A DNA stretch of 50,949 nt from assembly GCA_025210265.1 (NCBI GenBank), contig JAOASD010000003.1, positions 1 through 50,949 on the forward strand. The letters are read 5' to 3'. The notes under the pieces were generated by a model. It saw only the letters and a program-made list of their open reading frames with translations, searched no databases and was not told where the DNA came from. The position numbers and the translations under genes were made by a program. This document shows positions 1 to 8,276 of the stretch, piece after piece. This DNA comes from Pelagimonas sp. (GTDB lineage Bacteria > Pseudomonadota > Alphaproteobacteria > Rhodobacterales > Rhodobacteraceae). Numbering within the stretch: position 1 is the stretch's first letter; the number at the start of each line of letters is the position of its first letter.

Positions 1-1102
1 CAACCCCTCGCTTCTTATCCTGCCCGGTGACGGGATCGGCCCCGAAGTCATGGCCGAAGTGCGCAAGATCATCGACTGGTACGGTGCCAAGCGCGACCTG
101 ACCTTTGATGTCAGCGAGGATCTGGTCGGCGGTGCCGCCTATGACGCGCATGGCACCCCGCTGCATGACGACACCATGGCCAAAGCCCAAGAGGTCGACG
201 CCGTTCTGCTGGGTGCCGCGGGTGGCCCGAAATATGACGAACTGGCTTTCAGCGGAAAGCCCGAGCGCGGGTTGCTGCGCCTGCGCAAGGAAATGGACCT
301 GTTCTCTAACCTGCGCCCGGCCCAGTGCTTTGACGCGCTGGCGGATTTCTCGTCGCTGAAAAAAGACGTGGTGGCCGGTCTGGACATCATGATCGTGCGC
401 GAACTGACCTCGGGCATCTATTTCGGTGAGCCGCGCGGCATCATCGAAGAGGGCAACGAGCGCGTTGGCATCAACACGCAGCGTTACACCGAAAGCGAAA
501 TCGCCCGCGTGGCGCGCTCTGCCTTCGAACTGGCCCGCCGTCGCGGCAACAAGGTCTGCTCGATGGAAAAGGCCAACGTGATGGAAAGCGGCATCCTGTG
601 GCGCGACGTGGTGAACGAAATTCACGCCGCCGAATATAGCGATGTGGAACTCAGCCACATGTATGCCGATGCAGGCGCGATGCAGCTGTGCCGCTGGCCC
701 AAGCAGTTCGACGTGATTGTCACCGACAACCTGTTTGGCGACCTGCTGTCTGACGCTGCCGCCATGCTGACCGGGTCGCTGGGGATGCTGCCTTCGGCCA
801 GCCTGGGCGCGCCGATGGCCAATGGCCGCCCCAAGGCGCTGTATGAACCGGTCCACGGTTCGGCCCCTGACATTGCCGGCGAAGGCAAAGCGAACCCGAT
901 CGCCTGTATCCTCAGCTTTGCCATGGCGCTGCGCTATTCCTTTGATCAGGGCGACGAAGCCACCCGTCTGGAAAAAGCAGTCGAGCAGGTTCTGGCCGAT
1001 GGCGCCCGCACTGCAGACCTGCTGGGCGAAGAGGGCGTGACCCCGGTCAGCACCTCGGAAATGGGCGACGCCATTGTCGCGGCGCTGGAGGCCAGCCTGT
1101 AA
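1..1102 (+). CDS. leuB: 3-isopropylmalate dehydrogenase (5' end cut by window)
   Basis: Oxidatively decarboxylates 3-isopropylmalate with NAD+ in leucine biosynthesis, in the cytoplasm. The reading frame is open from base 2, and the codons before the first in-window ATG (position 50) encode the family's N-terminal strand with PGDGIGPEV, so the true start lies just upstream of the window and only a few residues are missing. About 366 residues are visible, which is normal length. Family landmarks are [14 protein letters not shown], the metal/substrate segment [12 protein letters not shown] near residue 245, and [12 protein letters not shown] near residue 280, which binds the nucleotide. The gene ends at a strong intrinsic terminator 25 nt downstream, so it is the last gene of its transcript. 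Confidence 0.96.
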   Translation, partial: NPSLLILPGDGIGPEVMAEVRKIIDWYGAKRDLTFDVSEDLVGGAAYDAHGTPLHDDTMAKAQEVDAVLLGAAGGPKYDELAFSGKPERGLLRLRKEMDLFSNLRPAQCFDALADFSSLKKDVVAGLDIMIVRELTSGIYFGEPRGIIEEGNERVGINTQRYTESEIARVARSAFELARRRGNKVCSMEKANVMESGILWRDVVNEIHAAEYSDVELSHMYADAGAMQLCRWPKQFDVIVTDNLFGDLLSDAAAMLTGSLGMLPSASLGAPMANGRPKALYEPVHGSAPDIAGEGKANPIACILSFAMALRYSFDQGDEATRLEKAVEQVLADGARTADLLGEEGVTPVSTSEMGDAIVAALEASL

Positions 1103-1127
1103 TCCAGCGGTCGCTGCTGAAAATCTG

Positions 1128-1162
1128 AAAGGCCCGGCCGCCTGTGTCCGGGCCTTTCCTTT
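1128..1162 (+). terminator. Intrinsic terminator of leuB
   Basis: A perfect 10-bp inverted repeat (AAAGGCCCGG at 1128-1137, CCGGGCCTTT at 1148-1157) encloses a 10-nt loop and runs into CCTTTT. It sits just after the leuB stop codon. Confidence 0.88.
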
Positions 1163-1239
1163 TGACCGCTGGTCAGGGCTTTACAGGACGGGGATGACCG
1201 TGTCTTGTGGCTGCATTCTCGGACATGATGGTGAGCGTG

Positions 1240-2190
1240 ATGGGACAGAATGTCAGTGGCGCGGGCTTTGCCTTGCTGGCCTTTGCTTTCTTTGCTGGGC
1301 ATGACGTGGTGATCAAACTGCTGGGCAGCACCTATTCCCCGTTCCAGATCATCTTTTTCGCGACGCTGCTAAGCTTTCCGTTGATCACATTCATGTTGAT
1401 GCGGGATGAAACGGTGGGGACGCTGCGCCCGGCGCATCCCTGGTGGACTGTCCTGCGCACATTATGTGCGACGCTGGGGGCGATCTGTGCGTTTTACGCG
1501 TTTACTGTGCTGCCCCTGGCGCAGACCTATGCCATCCTGTTTTCCATGCCTCTGCTGATCACCCTGCTGGCGATTCCGCTGCTGGGCGAACGTGTGGGCC
1601 TGCATCGCGGGGCGGCGGTTCTGACCGGCCTGATCGGTGTGCTGGTGGTGCTGCGACCGGGCACCGAGGCGCTGACCCTTGGCCATCTGGCGGCGTTTTT
1701 TGCGGCGGTGTTCAATGCCACTGCGGCTGTGATCATGCGCAAGACCGGGAATGATGAACGCCCTGTAGTGCTGTTGCTGTATCCGATGGCGGTGATTTTC
1801 GTTCTGGTCGGCTGGCTGATGGTGCCTGTGTATCAGCCCATGCCGCTGCGTGATTTCGCCATGGCTGGGCTGATTTCCGTTTTGGGGTTTGTGGCGGGGC
1901 TGTGCCTGATCGCCGCTTATAAACGCGGTGAGGCCGGGATCGTCGCCCCCATGCAATATTCCCAGATCCTGTGGGCCACCGGCTATGGGTGGTTTCTGTT
2001 TTCCGAGACCCTGGATCTGGCCACAGTGATCGGGGCCAGCATCATCATCGCCTCGGGTATTTACATCGTTGCGCGTGAAAATGGCAAAGGGCCCGAATCG
2101 CAAACCCCGGTGCTGCGCACCCGGTCACGGGGGTTTGGCGCGTCTTTCCGTATTTCTCCGTTCCTGCGGGCGATTAAAGGCGAAAAGTGA
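1240..2190 (+). CDS. DMT-superfamily (EamA) membrane transporter
   Basis: Predicted inner-membrane drug/metabolite transporter of about 316 aa. It has the two-EamA-repeat architecture, roughly ten hydrophobic helices, starting with GFALLAFAFFAGHDVVIK. The segment near residues 105-135 (FYAFTVLPLAQTYAILFSMPLL then PLLGERV) resembles the end of the first EamA domain, and the last helices (QILWATGYGWFLFSETL) the end of the second. Substrate is unknown; relatives export amino acids, metabolites or S-adenosylmethionine. The frame is open from a GTG at 1207, with ATGs at 1225, 1228 and 1240. I chose 1240 because GGTGAG lies just upstream and because it begins just before the first helix. The start is the least certain part. 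A tRNA gene follows. Confidence 0.85.
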   Translation: MGQNVSGAGFALLAFAFFAGHDVVIKLLGSTYSPFQIIFFATLLSFPLITFMLMRDETVGTLRPAHPWWTVLRTLCATLGAICAFYAFTVLPLAQTYAILFSMPLLITLLAIPLLGERVGLHRGAAVLTGLIGVLVVLRPGTEALTLGHLAAFFAAVFNATAAVIMRKTGNDERPVVLLLYPMAVIFVLVGWLMVPVYQPMPLRDFAMAGLISVLGFVAGLCLIAAYKRGEAGIVAPMQYSQILWATGYGWFLFSETLDLATVIGASIIIASGIYIVARENGKGPESQTPVLRTRSRGFGASFRISPFLRAIKGEK

Positions 2191-2234
2191 GGCTTGCCAA
2201 AGCTGAATGACTGGGCTATCCCCCGCGTCACGGT

Positions 2235-2311
2235 CGGAGCGTAGCTCAGCCTGGTAGAGCACTGTCTTCGGGAGGCAGGGGCCGGAGGTTCGAATCCTCT
2301 CGCTCCGACCA
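2235..2311 (+). tRNA. tRNA-Pro (anticodon CGG)
   Basis: A 77-nt cloverleaf. The acceptor stem is CGGAGCG/CGCTCCG (2235-2241 and 2301-2307), the D arm is GCTCAGCCTGGTAGAGC, and the anticodon loop TTCGGGA sits between CTGTC and GGCAG. The T arm is GGAGG-TTCGAAT-CCTCT. The discriminator is A and the CCA end is encoded (2309-2311). Loop positions 34-36 read CGG, which decodes the proline codon CCG, a common codon in this high-GC window. Confidence 0.96.
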
Positions 2312-2515
2312 ATTCAATCAAATATCTGGCGCATCAACCGATGCCTGCGTGGCAGTGCAAGCTGTGCCTTTGTTACCGTGCGCAGCATGTCCCTGTCACT
2401 TTTGCAGCAAAACACCAGAGGTCGGGCGCGGGCGGGGCTGTCAGTGCGAATAAACCTCGCGCCATGACGGCATCGGCTGTATGGCAAAGCGCATTACGAT
2501 CAAACGAGTAGCGCC

Positions 2516-3859
2516 ATGAAATTACTGTCCGGGTCTGAAACTCTGCGCGCGTTGCGTTCGGCGGCGCTGTTGTTGCTGGCGCGCGGGTCGGGAACCGTGC
2601 TGACCTTTCTGTACACTCTGTTGATGGTACGGGTGCTGACCCCCGAAGATTTCGGGAATGTGTCCACCATTTGGTCTTTGGCCATGATTTTAGGGTCGCT
2701 GACCACGCTGAACCTGGCCCCGGTTGCCCTGCGCGAAATCGTCAAGGCGCGTGGCGCGGGGGATGATGCGCTGGCGGCGGGGTTCGTGCGGTTCTGTGGC
2801 ATCGGCATCCTGTGGGCGACACCCGTGGCCTTGGCGATTTTTGCTGGGGTGTCTTATGTCAGCTGGCCAGAGCTGGCCGTGGATGCACCGCTGGGCTTTG
2901 CCCTGACGGGGTTGGGCATTGTGGTCATGGCCTTTATCCGCATGGGGGGCGCGATTGGTGTCGCGCTGGACCGATCCGTTGCGGCCCAGACACCGCGGGA
3001 ACTGGTGCGCCCGGCGCTGTGCCTGCTGGTGCTGGCTGTGGTGTGGCAGGGCGGATTGCCGTTTGGTCTGAACGCGATGCTGGCGCTGTATGTTCTGGCA
3101 GAGCTGGCCCTGCTGGGGGTGCAGACGGCGCTTTTGCGCAAGGCGCTGAGTTTTGTGCGCGACACGCCCGCCCGGATCGAAGGCGCAGGGCAGTGGCTTT
3201 TGACGGCGCTTTATCTGTTGCCCACGCGCCTGCTGAATGAGCAGATGAAGGTGCTGCTGATTTTGGTTGGATCCGTCTTTCTGGCCGCGCCCGAAGTGGC
3301 GTTGGTGACAGTGGCCCTGTCGCTGGCCGGCCCGTTCAATTTCGCCATTGCGGCGGTTGAAATGGCCTTTGGTGCCAAATTGTCCAACGCCCTGAACGAA
3401 GGCAATCGCTGGAAAATCTATCGCTTTCTGTCAGCGGCTGGCGCGGTCAAGCTGGCGCTGTGCGGGGCGGGTGTTGCTGTGGTTGTGTTCTTTCTGGACG
3501 GGCTGTTGGCGCTGTTTGGCAAGCATTATGGCGGGGCGGATCACATTACGATGCTGTTGCTGGCGATCCCGATGACCATGGCGCTGTTTGGCAAGGCGGA
3601 TCTGCCGCTGTTGATGCACGGCCATCGCAAAGCCATCTTGCTGGTGCAGGGCCTGTCTTTGTTGCTGTTGCCCTCGGGGGCGTTGCTGGGGCTGTATCTG
3701 CCAGAGGCGGATCTGCTGACCTGGACCTGCGCGGGCTTCCTGCTGTCTTACACGGTTGGCTATGCGGGGCTTTGGCTGGCTGCGCGCCTGCTGACGGGCA
3801 TCGACACATCGGCCCCCGGCGCTGCGCTGGCCTTTATGCGGATCAAGCGGCAGGGCTGA
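2516..3859 (+). CDS. Polysaccharide flippase-like membrane protein (Wzx/MATE-type)
   Basis: A 447-aa polytopic membrane protein of the oligosaccharide flippase family (MOP superfamily), which moves lipid-linked glycan units across the inner membrane. The N-terminal pattern fits: a first helix with LLLLARGSGTVLTFLYTLLMVRVLTPEDFG, then a second with STIWSLAMILGSLTTLNLAPVALREIV. RVLTPEDFG is a typical family signature. About 12 hydrophobic segments are spread over the protein, with a central loop carrying charged residues (LNEGNRWKIYRFLS). There is no strong Shine-Dalgarno before the ATG. The gene converges on the yjb-like operon, and with the mannose enzyme at 8.3 kb it suggests an exopolysaccharide locus. 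No glycosyltransferase is nearby, so its substrate cannot be inferred. Confidence 0.82.
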   Translation: MKLLSGSETLRALRSAALLLLARGSGTVLTFLYTLLMVRVLTPEDFGNVSTIWSLAMILGSLTTLNLAPVALREIVKARGAGDDALAAGFVRFCGIGILWATPVALAIFAGVSYVSWPELAVDAPLGFALTGLGIVVMAFIRMGGAIGVALDRSVAAQTPRELVRPALCLLVLAVVWQGGLPFGLNAMLALYVLAELALLGVQTALLRKALSFVRDTPARIEGAGQWLLTALYLLPTRLLNEQMKVLLILVGSVFLAAPEVALVTVALSLAGPFNFAIAAVEMAFGAKLSNALNEGNRWKIYRFLSAAGAVKLALCGAGVAVVVFFLDGLLALFGKHYGGADHITMLLLAIPMTMALFGKADLPLLMHGHRKAILLVQGLSLLLLPSGALLGLYLPEADLLTWTCAGFLLSYTVGYAGLWLAARLLTGIDTSAPGAALAFMRIKRQG

Positions 3860-3884
3860 GGGGCTGGATCGCAGGCGTCCGGTC

Positions 3885-3912
3885 AAAAGAAAACGGCCCG
3901 TAAAACGGGCCG
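3885..3912 (-). terminator. Terminator at the end of the yjbH-yjbF-yjbE-like operon
   Basis: CGGCCCGT (3894-3901), loop AAA, ACGGGCCG (3905-3912). Read on the minus strand, the hairpin is followed by TTTTCTTTT (complement of 3885-3893), a good T-tract for the operon that ends at 3944. On the plus strand the hairpin lies after the flippase stop but has a weaker T-run, so it may serve both convergent genes. Confidence 0.82.
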
Positions 3913-3943
3913 CTTCGCATATCTTTAGATACCAAGATTGGGG

Positions 3944-4378
3944 TTATTCAGAGGTCGACGGGGTGCTGCCACCGTCTGTACTGCCGCCGTCGGTATCACC
4001 ACCGTCGGTGTTGCCGCCGTCGTTTCCATTATCGGAACCATCGTCACCGTCGGTGTTGCCGCCGTCGGTGTTGCCGCCGTCAGTGTTGCCACCGTCAGTG
4101 TTGCCGCCGTCGGTGTTGCCATCGTCTGTATCGTCGCCACCTGTATCATTGCCGCTGGCTACGAGGCCCAGGGCAACAACCGCAGCCAGCGCCCCTGCTG
4201 CCGCGCCGCCAGCGGCCAGCCCGCCTGCGCTGCTACTGGAGCCGCCTAAGATCAGGATATCGTCACAATCCTTTTTGTCTGGGTTTTTGCTACACTCTTC
4301 GAGACCTTGCGCGAAAACAGGAGCTGACATCGCAATTGCCCCTGACAGAAAGGCAGCAAGAAAATTCGTTTGTTTCAT
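3944..4378 (-). CDS. YjbE/GfcA-like exported Gly/Asn/Thr/Asp-repeat protein
   Basis: A 144-aa protein. It has a signal peptide (MKQTNFLAAFLSGAIAMSAPVFAQ), a short segment with two cysteines (C29 and C38, EECSKNPDKKDC), SSSS at 47-50, and a hydrophobic Ala/Gly/Val stretch at about 54-76. An acidic tail of NTDGG-type repeats runs from 77 to 144. This order, signal peptide then Ser cluster, hydrophobic segment and Gly/Asp/Asn/Thr-rich tail, matches the small YjbE/GfcA proteins of E. coli exopolysaccharide and group 4 capsule operons, and the two genes upstream are yjbF- and yjbH-like. The repeat type differs (acidic pentapeptides, not poly-Thr). The frame opens further upstream, but GGAGGG sits 7 nt before this ATG, with an adjacent ATG at 4381. 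The identification as YjbE-like is inferred from architecture and context. Confidence 0.72.
   Translation of the reverse strand: MKQTNFLAAFLSGAIAMSAPVFAQGLEECSKNPDKKDCDDILILGGSSSSAGGLAAGGAAAGALAAVVALGLVASGNDTGGDDTDDGNTDGGNTDGGNTDGGNTDGGNTDGDDGSDNGNDGGNTDGGDTDGGSTDGGSTPSTSE
3965..4120 (-). repeat. In-frame 15-bp tandem repeats encoding GNTDG
   Basis: Five consecutive copies of a 15-bp unit encoding GNTDG (4046-4120) are followed, after an imperfect spacer (DDGSDNGND), by three variants, NTDGG, DTDGG and STDGG (down to 3965). The unit length is a multiple of three, so gain or loss of copies keeps the frame and changes only tail length. Confidence 0.9.
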
Positions 4379-4457
4379 CATGGGCCCTCCAGACCGAATG
4401 CTCCAAAGCAATATCGAGATACGACATAACATACAACGAACATTGAGCATAGGTGTG

Positions 4458-5114
4458 CTAATCCACCAGTCGCTCTGTTGTCAGATAACCTGTTGATGTG
4501 CTGATCCACTGGCGGGATTTTCGCACAATACCTGTGCGATCCACCCAGTAAACATTTACAATGCCGGTGTCGGGGTGCGCACAATCCTCAGTGATACGCG
4601 TGGTGTCGTACTCTCCGCGCAAGGTCGAAATCCGCTCTGCTTGCCTGTGATAATCGCAGATAAAACTTGTGATCTCGATAGCGTCTTCGCCATTCAGATG
4701 TCGATACACCCGAACGCTACTTAGCCGTTTTTTGTGAATCCCTTGAAGCGCCTGCCCAAGGTCTGCAGTGAGCAAATCATTGCCCAGACCGCGTGTGGCG
4801 ATCACTATGCCCTTTTGCAGGGAAATCGAAGCTCCATCGGCGGTTAGCCAGACCACGACATCCTGTGCGTCTGGATCCAGCGGCTGCATCAAGGCTTTGC
4901 GTTGTTGAGCGGGGAGCTCTGTGTATAGCAACGGGGTGCTTTGTCTTGCAAGCAAAGACGGGCTCAGCTGGGCGCGTGGGTCGGCTGCGGGAGTTTTTTG
5001 GTCAGTTTGCAGTTGGGCCAGTGTCTGTTGCAGAATGCGTAAATTTTGAGCCCCGCTTCCAGCGCAGGCCCCCAACAATGCAAGTGCGAGCGCAGAGATA
5101 ATAATCTGTTTCAT
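4458..5114 (-). CDS. YjbF/GfcB-family lipoprotein
   Basis: A 218-aa lipoprotein. The N-terminus MKQIIISALALALLGAC has a lipobox (LGAC, C17), so the mature protein is lipid-anchored, probably facing the periplasm. The body carries the pattern of YjbF/GfcB proteins of exopolysaccharide secretion operons, for example the run QKGIVIATRGLGNDLLTADL near 102-121 and a late C-terminal segment about a two-strand turn (VNVYWVDRTGIVRKSRQWI). Its ATG overlaps the yjbH-like stop codon (ATGA), so the two are translationally coupled. The role in E. coli is only partly understood (polysaccharide secretion). Confidence 0.82.
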   Translation of the reverse strand: MKQIIISALALALLGACAGSGAQNLRILQQTLAQLQTDQKTPAADPRAQLSPSLLARQSTPLLYTELPAQQRKALMQPLDPDAQDVVVWLTADGASISLQKGIVIATRGLGNDLLTADLGQALQGIHKKRLSSVRVYRHLNGEDAIEITSFICDYHRQAERISTLRGEYDTTRITEDCAHPDTGIVNVYWVDRTGIVRKSRQWISTSTGYLTTERLVD

Positions 5115-7297
5115 CGCCAGAATTTCCCCCAGCCTTCTTGCAGTTTTGGCTGCTGATAGCTGCGTATTTGCTCGTAAAGGCGGCCACCTACAAAAATGCG
5201 CGCGCCACCATCACGCTGTACGGGGCGGACCGTCCGATTTATGCGACGTTTCGTCGGTTTGCCATTTAGGGCTGCAGTCGGAATGCTGAGTGTCAGTCCT
5301 TTGTCAAAGCTGCCTTCGCCGAAATCGTCAAAGCTGATAGTGGTGAGTGTGGCAAACGCCCCCAACCGAATGCCATTTCCGAACTCCCTCGAGATTGACA
5401 GCGTTCCGCCCCAGTCACCAGCCAGATAGCGCCCGGCATCAAGCTGATACTGGAAGCCATTTGGTGCATCATAATAGGCTGATGCATGACCCGTAAGGAC
5501 GCCATAATCGCGAAAGCCTAATCCCTGATTATAGTCGCGTGCCTGCGCATAATTTAGCTCGATTCCCAATCCCAAGCGGTTGTCGACGGGTTTCCAAAGT
5601 AGCTCAGTCGACAGACCGCCATACATCGGTTCGAAAAATCCTGCTGTGATCCGCCCATACAGATCACTGCCTGGGCGGAAATAATGCGCCAAGGTCAGCT
5701 GGTTCAGTGTGGTTTGTGTCTCGGCATACAGCCCGACATTTGATCGTACCTGTTCGATCGTGGAATTCGTTTCCGGCAGGTTCCCGCGATCACCGGTCAG
5801 CCTATGTTTTATGCGTCCAAACACGACCCAGCCCGGCTTTGGTTCATAGCGCAGGCTTGCTTCGATACCGAAGTCCAGTCGTACAGGGCTGGTTGGGTCA
5901 AAATAGGATGCCGAGACATACGGGCCATACCCGAAGGAAAAATTGGGAAATCGATTCTTGCGCCAGACCATCTCTACGTCAGAGGGTGGCACATCGCTGA
6001 TCTGCGCGCGGGCAAAGCTTTGCCAGCTGCCGTCGGGGGCGTATTCCAGCTCTTCTAGATCGCTGCGCGACAGGGTGATGCGCGCGGCTGCAACCCCGTT
6101 GCCGCTGACCGGTTCGATCACAAAGGTTTCGACGGAATCCGGCATGATATTGCTCAGGATGCGGGCTGTGCGCCCGACCGCCTGCGCGGCCTGCTGATAG
6201 CGCGGGTTGCGAATGCGTATGCGGACTTCGGTCGCGGTCAGCGCCATGGCATCCAGTTGCAGCCCATCTGCAGCCATCACTGTGGCGACTTGCCCGCGCA
6301 GGGTCTGCAGGCTGTCTGGGGCGGTGCGCCAGCCCAGATCGCGGGCGGATGCTGCGGGGCGGAGTTTGACCGGCACCGGCGCAGCTTCGGCACCGCCGGG
6401 TGTGCGGGTCGGGGTTTTGGGGTTGAACGTATAGCTGGCCTGGACACCCAGTGTGTGCCCGTACAGCCATGCCGCGCGCCAGTCCACACCGCGCCGGCTC
6501 CGATAGGTTACGCCAAAATTCAGGGGGGAGTTGTGCTGAAACCCCATGGTTGCGCGCTCGGCCGCATAGCTGTCAGAGCTATATTCGGCGCTCAGCACGG
6601 TCCGGTCATTCAGCGCATATTGCAGCCCGCCGAACAGCGCCGCATCGCCGCGGAACCAGTGGCTGCTGTCCAGCCGGCCCGTGGTGGCCACACCGGGCGT
6701 TTGTCGCGGGCGGTTTTTCAGGCCGGATGCCAACACGCCCAGGGGGTTGTCAAACCCGTTATGGCTGCCAAAGCGACCCCAGCCGATGCCCGCAGTGGCG
6801 CGCAGCCGACCAAAGGTTTTGGAGGCGACCAGATATTCGCCCGCATAGATCCCGGTGCCGCCGAAATCCTGCAAGCCAATCGCGATGGCCGGGCGGTACG
6901 GGCCCTCGAACGCAATCTGATAGCGCAGGTCAAAGCTGCGGTCATAATAGGTGCCATTGCCGGTGTAATCATCCAGCGCCGCATAGCGGAACACGCCGGA
7001 CAGGCGTGGGGTGATCTGGAAATGCACATTGCTGCGCAGAGTTGTGTCCATCACCGACAGGGTCAGGCTAAGATCCGCATCCGGCATGGCATGGCCGGTG
7101 GGCATGTCCAAAATGCCCGGAATACCATAGAAATTCAGCGTTGGCCGGTGCCAGATCGTATCACCGGCACCTGCACTGGCTCCGGCCTGCGGCGTCGCCG
7201 GGCTGGCAATCAGTGCAGCCAGCCCAAAGGCCAAAGCCGCAGGGGGCATCCGCCGCTGCCAAACTCGCTTGTCCTTGCCCTGCACCAAATGCCCCAT
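5111..7297 (-). CDS. YjbH-family exopolysaccharide biosynthesis outer-membrane protein
   Basis: About 728 aa from the ATG chosen here (7297); the frame is open to 7549, but that part overlaps the divergent phosphatase gene, and a shorter start at 7249 is also possible. After a signal peptide with hydrophobic core AALAFGLAALIA come the family's first conserved strands (PTLNFYGIPGILDMPTGHAM). Repeated amphipathic strands rich in aromatic residues and glycine follow, as expected of an outer-membrane beta-barrel: FRYAALDDYTGNGTYYDRS, FGRLRATAGIGWGRFGS, and late LGLGIELNYAQARDY and FQYQLDAGRYLAGDWG. E. coli YjbH is about 700 aa. It is first in the three-gene minus-strand operon. I see no separate yjbG/gfcC gene; the extra middle domain (about 300-430 here) might do part of that job, which is speculative. 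Confidence 0.83.
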   Translation of the reverse strand: MGHLVQGKDKRVWQRRMPPAALAFGLAALIASPATPQAGASAGAGDTIWHRPTLNFYGIPGILDMPTGHAMPDADLSLTLSVMDTTLRSNVHFQITPRLSGVFRYAALDDYTGNGTYYDRSFDLRYQIAFEGPYRPAIAIGLQDFGGTGIYAGEYLVASKTFGRLRATAGIGWGRFGSHNGFDNPLGVLASGLKNRPRQTPGVATTGRLDSSHWFRGDAALFGGLQYALNDRTVLSAEYSSDSYAAERATMGFQHNSPLNFGVTYRSRRGVDWRAAWLYGHTLGVQASYTFNPKTPTRTPGGAEAAPVPVKLRPAASARDLGWRTAPDSLQTLRGQVATVMAADGLQLDAMALTATEVRIRIRNPRYQQAAQAVGRTARILSNIMPDSVETFVIEPVSGNGVAAARITLSRSDLEELEYAPDGSWQSFARAQISDVPPSDVEMVWRKNRFPNFSFGYGPYVSASYFDPTSPVRLDFGIEASLRYEPKPGWVVFGRIKHRLTGDRGNLPETNSTIEQVRSNVGLYAETQTTLNQLTLAHYFRPGSDLYGRITAGFFEPMYGGLSTELLWKPVDNRLGLGIELNYAQARDYNQGLGFRDYGVLTGHASAYYDAPNGFQYQLDAGRYLAGDWGGTLSISREFGNGIRLGAFATLTTISFDDFGEGSFDKGLTLSIPTAALNGKPTKRRINRTVRPVQRDGGARIFVGGRLYEQIRSYQQPKLQEGWGKFWR

Positions 7298-7404
7298 CCG
7301 CTGAATGCCCGTTCCTGAACCGATCTTAACGCCGAACTCAGAGAAATACGCTTCTTTCCTTTTGCCGTCTTGGCGACACGGAATAAACCGCCTAATTGGA
7401 AGAC

Positions 7405-8157
7405 ATGCGCCTTTTTCGCAAACAACGTGCCAGTAAACCCACATTCGATGCGCCCATCGCACCGGATGACGCGTTTTATGCGGTTGGGGATATTCATGGT
7501 CGGGACGACCTGCTGCTGCGCCTGCTGGAGCGTCTGGCCCAGGATGCACATCCCACCGCGCGGCTGATTTGTGTCGGTGATTATGTGGATCGGGGTGATA
7601 ACAGTGCCCAGGTGCTGACGCGCCTGCACAGGATGCAGTCCGGGGCCGGGGATATGATGACCTGTCTGATGGGCAATCATGAACGGATGTTGCTGGATTT
7701 TCTGGATGATCCGGTGCGGGCCGGATCGCGCTGGCAACGGTATGGCGGGCTACAGACGTTGGCCAGCTATCGCCTGCCGCCTGTCACCGAAACCGCGCCC
7801 GAACGCGACTGGCTGGCCAATCGGGACCGTTTGCGCGATGCCATGGGCGACGATTTGATCGGCTGGCTGTCGGATCTGCCTCTGATCTGGCAAAGCGGCA
7901 ATATGGCGGTGACCCATGCGGGGGCGGATCCCACGCTGGCCATCAATGCGCAGAAATCGCGGACGTTGCTTTGGGGGCATCCCAGATTTAGTGAAATGCC
8001 GCGCACGGATGGGATCTGGATCGTGCATGGTCACACCATCACCCGCGATCCCCGCGCCGAAGAGGGACGGATTCCGTTGGACACCGGGGCCTTTGCGACG
8101 GACAAGCTGACCGCCGCCCTGATTGAGCCGGGCCGTGTCGAATATCTGACCGCCTGA
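7405..8157 (+). CDS. PPP-type metallophosphatase (serine/threonine-phosphatase-like)
   Basis: About 250 aa with the full calcineurin-type metallophosphoesterase signature: GDIHG at residues 26-30, GDYVDRG at 55-61 and GNHE at 84-87. THAG near 168 and GHT near 208 supply the later metal-binding histidines. This is the bacterial PrpA/ApaH-like arrangement. It could dephosphorylate phosphoproteins or phosphorylated small molecules. It diverges from the yjbH-like gene across a 107-bp gap that must hold both promoters, and the GDP-mannose gene follows on the same strand, so a role in controlling polysaccharide synthesis is possible but only inferred. The frame opens at a TTG (7396); the ATG at 7405 was preferred. 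Confidence 0.87.
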   Translation: MRLFRKQRASKPTFDAPIAPDDAFYAVGDIHGRDDLLLRLLERLAQDAHPTARLICVGDYVDRGDNSAQVLTRLHRMQSGAGDMMTCLMGNHERMLLDFLDDPVRAGSRWQRYGGLQTLASYRLPPVTETAPERDWLANRDRLRDAMGDDLIGWLSDLPLIWQSGNMAVTHAGADPTLAINAQKSRTLLWGHPRFSEMPRTDGIWIVHGHTITRDPRAEEGRIPLDTGAFATDKLTAALIEPGRVEYLTA

Positions 8158-8276
8158 TCAAAGCCGCGCCATTTCCGGTTGGCGGGCGCGCTGCGGGTTT
8201 TCCAGACCTCTGAAACACTTGAGCAACCATTCTGGGCTGATAAACAGGATGTAGTTTTTTCAGCCTCTGGTGTGCC

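Noticed and set aside
2061-2321. Minus-strand ORF across the tRNA-Pro gene
   Set aside because: The frame is the usual antisense shadow of a tRNA gene, and its upstream part overlaps the transporter gene; no ribosome site supports it.
6257-7318. Long plus-strand frame (353 codons) inside the yjbH-like gene
   Set aside because: It is antisense to conserved YjbH sequence and has no recognisable domain; codon use is that of a shadow frame in high-GC DNA.
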